Of a stretch of DNA of 64,000 nt, positions 6,813 through 14,018 are shown piece by piece (position 1 is the stretch's first letter; the number at the start of each line of letters is the position of its first letter). Both the position numbers and the translations under genes were made by a program. This DNA comes from CALMFG01 sp963666035. GTDB taxonomy: Bacteria > Bacillota > Clostridia > Christensenellales > CALMFG01. The notes beneath the pieces are model-generated. The model saw only the letters and a list, made by a program, of their open reading frames with translations, searched no databases and was not told the DNA's origin. The stretch covers positions 248,001 to 312,000 of the forward strand of contig CAXXJI010000007.1 in assembly GCA_963666035.2 (NCBI GenBank), in the 5' to 3' direction.

Positions 6813-7000
6813 TACCGCAGGATATAGAAGCATATATCCTGCGAACCGCAAATGCACTGCTGACCAAACATGGTGTGCTACCCGATGCGTTTTTGGCCCA
6901 GAGCCTAAAGTGGTTTATTCGCGTCAGCACATATACGGAACAAAGCAAAAGAGCCAGACGCTGGCCGACAAAAAGCCAGGTGGATGAAACGGGATTTTAA
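6809..7000 (+). CDS. gpT-like extension of tail chaperone, read by -1 frameshift
   Basis: The -1 frame continues from CTG 6809 for 63 residues (LIPQDIEAYILRTANALLTKHG... to SQVDETGF) and stops with TAA at 6998-7000. It has no ribosome site of its own. The slippery heptamer sits directly at the frame join, and the 0-frame stop TGA follows at once. This is the layout of G/GT chaperone pairs in lambda-like and many Gram-positive siphophages. It is therefore annotated as the second part of a fusion rather than a separate gene. Confidence 0.65.
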   Translation: MIPQDIEAYILRTANALLTKHGVLPDAFLAQSLKWFIRVSTYTEQSKRARRWPTKSQVDETGF

Positions 7001-7018
7001 AAAAAGGAGAGATTAAAA

Positions 7019-7747
7019 ATGGCAAAAGAAGAGAAAGGCAATTTGGAACAATCATTGAACGACAATCTGATGCTGGTTTTGGAAGAGATTGCGGCACTGC
7101 AGGAAAAGTTCGATACGCTGATTGGTGGGCAGGATGAGATGAACGCCGCGCTGGACGATCAGACCGCGGCGCTGCAGGAGATGCCGGATGAAACAGCCGA
7201 AGAAGGGAAAAAACCTGCGAACGTATCGGCACCGCCTGCGCAGAGCAACGCGAAGCCGCAAACACCCAAGGCACCGGCGGCAGAGAAACCGGCTTTGGCC
7301 AAGGAGGACATAAGCCAGCTTAAAAGTTTCAGCGAAAACGCGAAAGCGTTTATGGACAAAAGCGAGGATATGATCGCATCGCAGGAATCGAAAGTTGAAG
7401 CTCCGGCACAAAGTGCGCAAGCCCCGGCGGATATTACTCCGGCGCAAGCCGCTCCGCAAAGCAGCGCACCAACCAACGCAACACCACCCAGCGCCGCACC
7501 GCCTGAGATGAATCAGGCTGACTGGAACCCGGAGCTCTGGAACAAAACCGCCGAGATGGTGCTGGGCGAAGGCGCCACTGCGCTTAGCGAAACTGAGCTT
7601 TTACAAAATAATTCAACACCTGAAGGGCAGCCAGCAAAAGGAAAGTCACCCATGAACAATAAGATTCAAATTAGGGGAGGATCAGTGAATGCAGTGAAAC
7701 AGCAGATTTCTGATTCTGTGACCAGCAAAGTGGCCAGCCAGATTTAG
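7019..7747 (+). CDS. Pro/Ala-rich tail-cluster protein of unknown function
   Basis: A 242-residue protein with ribosome site AAAGGAGAG. Residues 1-60 are predicted helical/coiled coil (LEEIAALQEKFDTLIGGQDEM). Residues 65-175 are rich in Pro, Ala, Gln and Ser and look disordered. The C-terminal end (NNKIQIRGGSVNAVKQQI) is again helical. It lies between the chaperones and the toxin gene, i.e. at the front of the tape measure position. It could be a short tape measure, an adaptor that holds cargo, or a scaffold. I recognise no family. Confidence 0.5.
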   Translation: MAKEEKGNLEQSLNDNLMLVLEEIAALQEKFDTLIGGQDEMNAALDDQTAALQEMPDETAEEGKKPANVSAPPAQSNAKPQTPKAPAAEKPALAKEDISQLKSFSENAKAFMDKSEDMIASQESKVEAPAQSAQAPADITPAQAAPQSSAPTNATPPSAAPPEMNQADWNPELWNKTAEMVLGEGATALSETELLQNNSTPEGQPAKGKSPMNNKIQIRGGSVNAVKQQISDSVTSKVASQI

Positions 7748-7848
7748 GCCATGATTTTAGCCCGATAAATATCAAAAGCAATTTTAAAGTAATGATAATA
7801 TTTTGGGCCTAAAAAATAAAAAAATATAAGTAAAGGGGAAAAAAACAT

Positions 7849-9414
7849 ATGCCGGATGAATATGGAAACTTGACACCGGAAGAGTTGGCTATGCATAATG
7901 GAAACAAGACAACGGGCATTTTTGCTAAAGCAGGCAGCACATTTAAAAAAGTAGCTTCTTCGGTAAAAAATAAGGTTACTGATACCGCAAGCAGTGTAAA
8001 AACCACGGTTGGCAATGCGAGGAATGCGGTTGCGAGTGGTGTAACGCAGGCGAAGGAATCGATAGCGGAAGCGGGGGCTGCGGTAAGCGCAGCAGGTGCT
8101 CAGGTTGTCGGTCACGTGTCGGAAGCGGCAGACACAGTTACGGAAGGCGCAAAAAACTTTGCAAACTCGGCTGTGGATGCTGTGACAGGTGCATACGATG
8201 CAACGACGCAGGCCGTTTCGGATTTTGCAGGCGATGCCAAAGATTTTACAACGAACTTAGCACATACGGTAGGCGATGCGGCCGAAGCGGGTTTTGACTA
8301 TGTCAAAGACACGGCATCAGATTTAGCCAGCGATGTCAAGGACTTCACAACGGACGTAGCAAATACAGTAGGCGATGCGGCCGAAGCAGGCTTTGATTAT
8401 GTCAAAGATACGGCTACTGATGTCGCCAATGCTGTAGATGATGCTTACGATGTTGTGCAGGATTCGGTGAGCACAGCGGTTGATGACGTAAAAGATTCAG
8501 CCGCAGAACTTGGCAACTCGATAGCAACGGCGGCAGACAGCGACGGTGATGGAAAAAAAGAGGTTGCGCTTGAGTTACCGGAATTTATTGAAGATTCAAA
8601 AGTGGCAGGGTGGCTCGGCGAAATAGCGGAAAGGGCGATTAATAACAATCCGTTTTTTCAGCTGGTGGGTTATGAGATTGATATTGAAACCAGCATTAGT
8701 CCGGAAGCTGTAGAACTGGCAGAAGAAATTGCGCTGGATGTCGCTCAGGTCGGACTTGGCGTTTTGGGATTTGTTCCAGGGTTTGGCGAGGTAGCCGACC
8801 TTGCCAGTGCCGTGATATCTGTAAAACAGGGAGACTATCTTGGCGCAGCGCTGGATGCCGCATCGGCAATACCTTTTGCGGGCTGGGCCTCGGGCGCGGC
8901 CAGCATCATCAAACACGGGGACGACATTGCCGATGCCTTCAAAGCCATCAAGAAGTTATCAAATGCTGTGGATGCAGTGGACACCGCTGTGGATACAGCC
9001 AAGGTCGTAGAAAACGCCGAAGATGTTGCAAAAAGTGTTGACAATGCGGTGGATGCCGGTAAAGATATTAGTAAAATTACGGATTCAGCGATTGTAAACA
9101 TTGATGAAGGGTTTGATTCATTTAGACAATTGAAAAAGCATATGGGTGATCCCGGTCCGGGCAACCACTGGCATCATATTGTGGAACAATCACAAATTAA
9201 AAAAGCTGGGTTTGACCCCAAACTGATTCATAATCCAAAGAATATTGTTGCTGTTGATGGCGCCAAAATACATCCAAAAATTACAGGTGCTTTTGGAACA
9301 AAAGTTGAAAATACAGGAAAGAGAATGCGTGATTGGATATCCAATAAGAGTTTTGACGAACAATTTGAATATGGTAAAGAAGTTATGGAGAAAATAATTA
9401 AGGAGATGAAATAA
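7849..9414 (+). CDS. Polymorphic toxin in tape-measure position, HNH/EndoVII-type nuclease tip
   Basis: A 521-residue protein. Residues 2-17 (PDEYGNLTPEEL...) match the header start of the other effectors. Residues 25-225 are repeating amphipathic helices (GDAAEAGFDYVKDTA twice). Residues 230-285 carry the shared module DSDGDGKKE...YEIDIE. Residues 290-370 form the hydrophobic pretoxin segment (GVLGFVPGFGEVADLASAV, AIPFAGWASGAAS). VENAEDVAKS helices follow, then a tip from about 425 with H440-W-H-H-I-V-E446 and NPKNIVAV, the signature of HNH/endonuclease VII toxins. It has no signal peptide. It occupies the slot between chaperones and distal tail gene where a tape measure is expected. Its immunity gene starts 2 bp downstream. 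Confidence 0.75.
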   Translation: MPDEYGNLTPEELAMHNGNKTTGIFAKAGSTFKKVASSVKNKVTDTASSVKTTVGNARNAVASGVTQAKESIAEAGAAVSAAGAQVVGHVSEAADTVTEGAKNFANSAVDAVTGAYDATTQAVSDFAGDAKDFTTNLAHTVGDAAEAGFDYVKDTASDLASDVKDFTTDVANTVGDAAEAGFDYVKDTATDVANAVDDAYDVVQDSVSTAVDDVKDSAAELGNSIATAADSDGDGKKEVALELPEFIEDSKVAGWLGEIAERAINNNPFFQLVGYEIDIETSISPEAVELAEEIALDVAQVGLGVLGFVPGFGEVADLASAVISVKQGDYLGAALDAASAIPFAGWASGAASIIKHGDDIADAFKAIKKLSNAVDAVDTAVDTAKVVENAEDVAKSVDNAVDAGKDISKITDSAIVNIDEGFDSFRQLKKHMGDPGPGNHWHHIVEQSQIKKAGFDPKLIHNPKNIVAVDGAKIHPKITGAFGTKVENTGKRMRDWISNKSFDEQFEYGKEVMEKIIKEMK

Positions 9415-9416
9415 AT

Positions 9417-9767
9417 ATGGAGTATGAAGAAATCGTTAACAAAGTGAAGAAAGTAGCAATTAAAAAATTTGATGCGCTTGATAAGGCCAACACAAGTGTG
9501 GGCAATAGGCAAAATGCTTTAATTTGGAAAACATTTGAAAACATTCAGGGTGATTCAGAATTGTGCAGAAAAATTCTTTTAGAATTAATTGAAAGTGATG
9601 AATCAAGTGTTAGAGTAACTGCTGCTCAAGTTATGCTTAACTTTGGCATTGATATAGAAAAAGCCGAAAAAGTTTTGGTGGATGAAAGTGAAAAGGGTGG
9701 AGTAGTAGCTGTTTCTGCTTATACTTCACTGTATATACGGAGAGATTCTAAGATATCAGAATTGTAG
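9417..9767 (+). CDS. Immunity protein, DUF2019/HEAT-like, for HNH toxin
   Basis: A 116-residue cytoplasmic protein with no signal, starting 2 bp after the toxin with a ribosome site (AAGGAG) inside the toxin's end. The helical pattern, VRVTAAQVMLNFGIDIEKAEKVL and VAVSAYTSLYI fit the small HEAT-like DUF2019 immunity proteins found beside nuclease toxins. A cytoplasmic location suits protection against a nuclease. The first 28 residues are repeated, diverged, at the start of the 9940 frame, showing that this gene's 5' end has taken part in recombination. Confidence 0.65.
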   Translation: MEYEEIVNKVKKVAIKKFDALDKANTSVGNRQNALIWKTFENIQGDSELCRKILLELIESDESSVRVTAAQVMLNFGIDIEKAEKVLVDESEKGGVVAVSAYTSLYIRRDSKISEL

Positions 9768-9829
9768 CTAATTTATAGGTTAACCTATATGTACTCAAAG
9801 TAAAGCACAAAAAAAAGAACCTACCACCA

Positions 9830-9857
9830 CCCCAAGCACTCCCCGGAGTGTTTGGGG
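9830..9857 (+). repeat. Cassette-boundary hairpin AGCACT type, 2
   Basis: CCCCAAGCACT pairs with AGTGTTTGGGG across 6 nt, one G-U pair. No T-run follows, unlike the other members, so it is probably not a strong terminator. Confidence 0.55.
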
Positions 9858-9939
9858 CTACTAAAAAAAGTTTTGTTAATAAGGCTTCTCATGATGTTAG
9901 AATTTTATTTGGCGGCCAATATAAGGAGCTGAAAGATAT

Positions 9940-10242
9940 ATGGACTATCAAGAAATCGTAGACAAAATTAAGACAGCCGCTATTAAAAGATTTGAAGCGT
10001 CTGATAAAGCCAACGCAAGAGTGCTTGACCCAAACACGGGTGAAGAGCTTCCTTGGGACACAACGAGACCTAGGAATGGCCAGTGGGATATGGGACATAC
10101 ACCCGACAATAAATATAGTGATTGGCACAAGAAATACACAGATGGTAAGATTAGCTTAGATGAATTTAAGAAGTGGTATCAGGATCCAAGCCATTATAGA
10201 CCTGAAAGTCCATCAGCAAACAGAAGTCATAAATTTGAATAA
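9940..10242 (+). CDS. Orphan toxin tip GH-E nuclease fused to an immunity-gene start
   Basis: A 100-residue chimera. Residues 1-28 copy the start of the DUF2019 immunity protein (MDYQEIVDKIKTAAIKRF). Residues 29-100 are the complete tip of a GH-E type HNH/EndoVII toxin: LDPNTGEELPWD, GQWDMGH (His53), DEFKKWYQDPSHYRPE and the final NRSHKFE (Glu100). It lacks header and delivery domains. It lies directly before its likely immunity gene. I read it as a displaced former tip, left behind when the HNH tip/immunity pair was inserted ahead of it. A possible ribosome site (AAGGAG) is 14 bp upstream. Confidence 0.7.
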   Translation: MDYQEIVDKIKTAAIKRFEASDKANARVLDPNTGEELPWDTTRPRNGQWDMGHTPDNKYSDWHKKYTDGKISLDEFKKWYQDPSHYRPESPSANRSHKFE

Positions 10243-10260
10243 TATTAGGAGGAAGAAAGA

Positions 10261-10746
10261 GTGATTAAATCTAGTTTACATGATATTGCGCAACTTGGAG
10301 ATTTCGAAACATTTATAAAAGAGTTTAAAAAAGAGTACTTAAACTCTAAGGATAAATATAGTGGACTAAATCTTTTACAGTGTGCAATTGTGGGCCGAAA
10401 ATTTGATACAGCATTGTTTTTGATAAACCAAGGTATTGATATTTTTGTTGTAGGCAAAGATAAAGGTTCGACTGTTTTGCATCTGATTGCAGATTATCAA
10501 GATATTGAAATTGCGAAGCTACTGCTTGAGAAAGGCGCGGATATCAATATTCGTGATAAGTATGGGAATAATGCTATGTGGACGGCAGTTCTTTACTGTC
10601 GAGGTAGATACTACGAAATGGTAGAGCTATTTATGAAGTATCAGCCGGATATCACCACCAAGAATAATGCGGGACGCTCGCCATTGGACTTTGCAATGCA
10701 AGTTAACAATCAACGATTAATTGATATTTTGCTAGGCAAATCATAA
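10261..10746 (+). CDS. Ankyrin-repeat immunity protein for GH-E toxin
   Basis: A 161-residue protein starting with GTG 10261 behind an AGGAGG site. At least three ankyrin units are visible: GLNLLQCAIVGRKFDTALFL, GSTVLHLIADYQDIEIAKLL and GADINIRDKYGNNAMWTAV, and a last one ending NNAGRSPLDFAM. Ankyrin proteins are a recurrent immunity type in polymorphic toxin loci. It follows the GH-E tip by 18 bp and has no signal peptide, as expected against a nuclease. Confidence 0.7.
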   Translation: MIKSSLHDIAQLGDFETFIKEFKKEYLNSKDKYSGLNLLQCAIVGRKFDTALFLINQGIDIFVVGKDKGSTVLHLIADYQDIEIAKLLLEKGADINIRDKYGNNAMWTAVLYCRGRYYEMVELFMKYQPDITTKNNAGRSPLDFAMQVNNQRLIDILLGKS

Positions 10747-10803
10747 GTAGAAAATGCTGTAGATATCGTAAAAGGCGAGAAAGTCCTCTAGGGAGGACTT
10801 TTT
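10747..10803 (+). repeat. Remnant of toxin pre-tip region plus terminator
   Basis: Bases 10747-10791 encode V-E-N-A-V-D-I-V-K-G and then stop, a scrap of the VENAEDVAKS region of the main toxin. It runs into a terminator (AAGTCCTC/GAGGACTT, T-run, 10781-10803). It marks the end of one old cassette. Confidence 0.55.
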
Positions 10804-10847
10804 CGGTATAATATACGGGGCGTGAAAGTTCATACTGCATACAGACA

Positions 10848-11426
10848 GTGGATGCGGTGGATACCGTTGTGGACACAGCCAAGGTCGTAGAAAACGCCGG
10901 AGATATTGCCAAAGGCGTTGATAACGCGGTGGATGCGGGCAAGGCGATTGACAACGCGGCGGACGCCGGTAAAGCGGCCGAGAACGCCGCTGACGTGGGC
11001 AAGGCTGTGGACAATTCGGCGGATGCCGCAAAAGCCGTAGGGAATGTCACAGAGGCAGCCCAAGTGCTTGATGATGGGTCGGTCATCTGGAAAAACGCGG
11101 ACGGCGTCGTCAAACAGATTGACGGGAAAAGCCTGGATGAGTTTTCGGATCAGGTTCAGGATATGTATAATGGATATAACGACCATAGCTGGCAAGGCAA
11201 ATTTAGCGGACAGCCAGAGAATATGAATGCTGGACGGAAATATTACGACAGAAATTTTGATTTGCCACGAATAGATTCTGATGGGGGAGCCATTACGTAT
11301 AGAGAATATGATGTTAATGAACAAGTACTGGGACAAAACAGGGATGCTGAGCGATTTGTAGCGGGCAGTGATGGGAACGTTTATTATACCAATGACCACT
11401 ATACAACTTTTTGGCGAATAAAGTAA
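10848..11426 (+). pseudogene. Silent toxin cassette: pre-tip homology arm + barnase-like RNase tip
   Basis: A 192-codon open frame. Residues 1-70 repeat the pre-tip helices of the main toxin (DAVDT.VDTAKVVENA.D.AK, about 100 bp of close DNA similarity to 8970-9080). Residues 75-192 form a barnase/RNase N1-T1 type domain with catalytic-looking Glu153 (YREYDVN), Arg165/Arg169 (RDAER) and His184 (TNDHYTTF). There is no ribosome site before ATG 10848 and no header, so it is probably silent until recombined onto the expressed toxin gene. The barstar gene follows after 27 bp. Confidence 0.7.
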
Positions 11427-11453
11427 ATAAGGCACATAAAAAAGGAGAGAAAC

Positions 11454-11852
11454 ATGAAAAACAAAATCATAAAACTAACCAAAGAAAACGCAGGCTTTTT
11501 AGACCAGTTGCACGAAACGCCGGATACGCTGGTGGTGCGGATTGATGGGAGCAAAATAGACAACTGGAAAGAATATATTGAGGCGTTAGACCCGTTTATT
11601 CATTTTCCGGATGATTGTACCACAATTATTGCTAGATATAGTGATTGGATGACAGATTTAGGATGGCTTGGAAAGAAAGCTTATGTGGTGATTATCGATC
11701 ATTACAGTGCACTGATGAAGAATGACCTCCGCGACAAGAAACTTGTTTATGAAATATTTGAAGAAGAAATTTTGCCTTTTTGGGATGATGAGGTGGAATA
11801 TGTGGTTGGACCTGGCAGGAAAAAGCCTTTTAATGTCTATTTGGTGGATTAA
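11454..11852 (+). CDS. Barstar-family RNase inhibitor (immunity)
   Basis: A 132-residue protein with ribosome site AAAGGAGAG. It shows the barstar pattern VRIDGSKIDNWKEYIEALDP, a central DDCTTIIARYSDWMTDLGWL and an acidic C-terminal half. Barstar binds and blocks barnase-like RNases, matching the silent RNase tip just upstream. It has its own good ribosome site and may be expressed even while the tip is silent, protecting against sister cells that carry the active form. Confidence 0.75.
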   Translation: MKNKIIKLTKENAGFLDQLHETPDTLVVRIDGSKIDNWKEYIEALDPFIHFPDDCTTIIARYSDWMTDLGWLGKKAYVVIIDHYSALMKNDLRDKKLVYEIFEEEILPFWDDEVEYVVGPGRKKPFNVYLVD

Positions 11853-11949
11853 GGCGGAGTCTCAAATGTGATTATTCGGTACTTGACCAGCTGGATTTAG
11901 ACAATCTATATAAGTAAAAACAAATGAAAACATGAAATTTCACCACTCC

Positions 11950-11974
11950 AAGCACTCTTTAAGAGTGCTTTTTA
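11950..11974 (+). terminator. Cassette-boundary hairpin AGCACTC type, 3
   Basis: AAGCACTC and GAGTGCTT flank TTTAA, then TTT. It closes the toxin/immunity block before the distal tail genes. Confidence 0.7.
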
Positions 11975-12007
11975 TATACAAAAATAACCTTTAAGAAGGA
12001 GGAACAT

Positions 12008-12907
12008 ATGCAAGAGATTACATTTACAAACAAGTACGGCAACAGTGTGACCTTTGCGCGAGGTTTTCCATATATGTTGGAAAAAATCACTGGCACAGGC
12101 ACAGTGGAAAGCAAACCGCTGACCCAGCGGGGCTTTATGCAGGACGGCACACACTACTTCAGCTCGCTCTTGGAACCAAGGGAGCTGAGCCTCACCCTGT
12201 GGATTCAGGGCAGCTCGCGCACGGACCTGCTGGGGAAAAGAAACGAAGTGTTAAGCGCCTTTAACCCCAAAGCGGGCGAAGGGACGCTTAGCTACAGCAA
12301 TGACGCGGGCACATGGGAGATTTCCGCCACCGTCAAACGCCTGCCGCAAATGGAGGCCATCCGAAACGCATTGGTTCAGCGCTTTACCATCGAGATGTAT
12401 GCGGCTGACCCGGCCTGGCTGGAAGCCGAAGCAGGCGAACAGGAGAAGGCGTTTACTGCCTTTGCCGGCGGCTTGGTATTGAGAGTGCCCAGATTCGATG
12501 AAGAAGAGGTTGTTGTGAGCGGAACGGAAACAGCCTCACTGCCCTTTTCCTTTGGCACACAGGGACACACCGAGGTCATCGACAATGAAGGCAACTTGGA
12601 TACACCCCTGCTCATCGAGTTTAAAGGCCCGGGCTTAAGACACCGATTGGTGAATTCGGATACCGGCGAGAAGGTGGAGCTGATTCTGCCGCTGGATGAG
12701 GGCGAGAGTGTGTTTGTCAACACCAAACCCCAGAGCATTGAGGCCTATCGGATGGTGAACGGCAAAAAGGTGATGGCGTTTAATTACCTAAACCCGGCAT
12801 CCAAGTACTTCAGCATCGCGCCCGGCACGAACAACATCATGTTTTCGGCCGCGCACAGTGATGCCACGGCGGATGTGACGTACACCGAACGATTCGTGGG
12901 GGTGTAA
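12008..12907 (+). CDS. Phage distal tail protein (Dit-like)
   Basis: A 299-residue protein with ribosome site AGAAGGAGG. The start (MQEITFTNKYGNSVTF), the RELSLTLWIQG segment, the RNEVLSAFNPKAGEGTLSYSN segment and the long beta-rich C-terminal part match the siphovirus tail-component family that forms the ring between tube and baseplate. It follows the toxin block, as Dit normally follows the tape measure gene. Codon use here is more GC-rich than in the toxin cassettes. Confidence 0.75.
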   Translation: MQEITFTNKYGNSVTFARGFPYMLEKITGTGTVESKPLTQRGFMQDGTHYFSSLLEPRELSLTLWIQGSSRTDLLGKRNEVLSAFNPKAGEGTLSYSNDAGTWEISATVKRLPQMEAIRNALVQRFTIEMYAADPAWLEAEAGEQEKAFTAFAGGLVLRVPRFDEEEVVVSGTETASLPFSFGTQGHTEVIDNEGNLDTPLLIEFKGPGLRHRLVNSDTGEKVELILPLDEGESVFVNTKPQSIEAYRMVNGKKVMAFNYLNPASKYFSIAPGTNNIMFSAAHSDATADVTYTERFVGV

Positions 12908-12911
12908 GCCC

Positions 12912-14006
12912 ATGGAACTATTGATACTGGATCAAAACTTAGGGCTAAAGCAGGTGCTTTCCGCTTGGGAGCACTTTTCTTTTACCCAAAAAATAAACGC
13001 GCGGGGTGAATTCAGCCTGACCATCAACGCACGTTTGCCGCAGGCAGAGAATTTAAGCGTCGGACAGCTGCTGTACCTTTCTCCCGCCTGCTGCGGATAT
13101 ATCACCAGAAAAGAAACGATCAGTCAGGCGGATGTGGCGAATGAGGTCATTAATATCTCAGGCATATCGCTTAAAGATATGATTGCCAGCCGTATCACAG
13201 AGCCGCCCGAAGGCAAAGAGGCGTTTGTGTACAAAAAACAGCCGACCGATGCCATCGTGATGGACCTCATTAATCAGCTGATTGTGAATCCACAGGATCA
13301 AAGAAAGCGAATTGCGATCTTTGAGCTGGGCGAGATTTTTGGCATCGGTACCAAGCAGGATTTCTCCACACGGTTAAAACCGCTGGATGCGCAAGTGTAC
13401 GAACTGCTGGCAGGCGACAAATTGGGCTTGCTGTGCAGTGCAGACTTAAGCCGTAAAAAAGCGACGCTGCTGGTGTACAAGGGTGCGGACAGAACCATTG
13501 ACCAAACGCGTAATGCCCCGGCGATCTTTTCGCTGAATATGGGCACATTGGAAAAAGCGGTGATGACGCAGGATATCACAGCGTATAAAACCGTAGGACT
13601 AGCGGGCGGCGCGGGCGAAGGCCTTGAACGGACGATCAAAGAGATACCCGTGAATAACACGCTTTCAGGGTTTAGCCGCTGGGAGACGTTTATTGACTTA
13701 AGCGACGCTAAAACCGATGATGAGCTTGTTTCGCGTGGACAAACTGCGCTGGCTGAGTACGACAAAATCTATGCGATTGATGGTCAGACCAAAGATGCGG
13801 ATCGGTTTACCTTTGCGCTGGGCGATACGGTGACGATACAGGACAATCAAAACAATTATCAAAATGTGCAGGTGACCGGCATCACGCGAACCTTTGATTC
13901 CAGTCACATGGAAAAAAGAAGTTTGGTGTTCGGCAAAGCGCCGGCATCTATCGCGCAGGCGATGAACAGAAGGCTAAACGGCCTTAACAACATATTAACG
14001 AAATAA
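12912..14006 (+). CDS. Baseplate hub / tail-associated protein (ReqiPepy6 gp37-like)
   Basis: A 364-residue protein, 4 bp after Dit. The start MELLILDQNLGLKQVLSAWEHFSFTQK, the INISGISLKDMIASRI segment, and the C-terminal LGDTVTIQDN...QVTGITRTFDSSHMEKRSLVFG fit the siphovirus gp37-like/Tal hub family. The hub is the tip through which tube contents leave. No extra hydrolase domain is seen. The next gene follows after 12 bp with an AAAGGAGAG site. Confidence 0.7.
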   Translation: MELLILDQNLGLKQVLSAWEHFSFTQKINARGEFSLTINARLPQAENLSVGQLLYLSPACCGYITRKETISQADVANEVINISGISLKDMIASRITEPPEGKEAFVYKKQPTDAIVMDLINQLIVNPQDQRKRIAIFELGEIFGIGTKQDFSTRLKPLDAQVYELLAGDKLGLLCSADLSRKKATLLVYKGADRTIDQTRNAPAIFSLNMGTLEKAVMTQDITAYKTVGLAGGAGEGLERTIKEIPVNNTLSGFSRWETFIDLSDAKTDDELVSRGQTALAEYDKIYAIDGQTKDADRFTFALGDTVTIQDNQNNYQNVQVTGITRTFDSSHMEKRSLVFGKAPASIAQAMNRRLNGLNNILTK

Positions 14007-14018
14007 AAGGAGAGAAAC

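Noticed and set aside
7849..9414. Plain tape measure protein
   Set aside because: The HNH-type tip, pretoxin hydrophobic segment and an adjacent immunity gene show that it is a toxin; a double role remains possible and is reported as an inference.
10703..11113. Minus-strand open frames across the toxin cassettes
   Set aside because: They are shadows of Ala/Val/Asp-rich coding sequence on the plus strand (low-complexity Ser/Thr/Ala products, no start signals).
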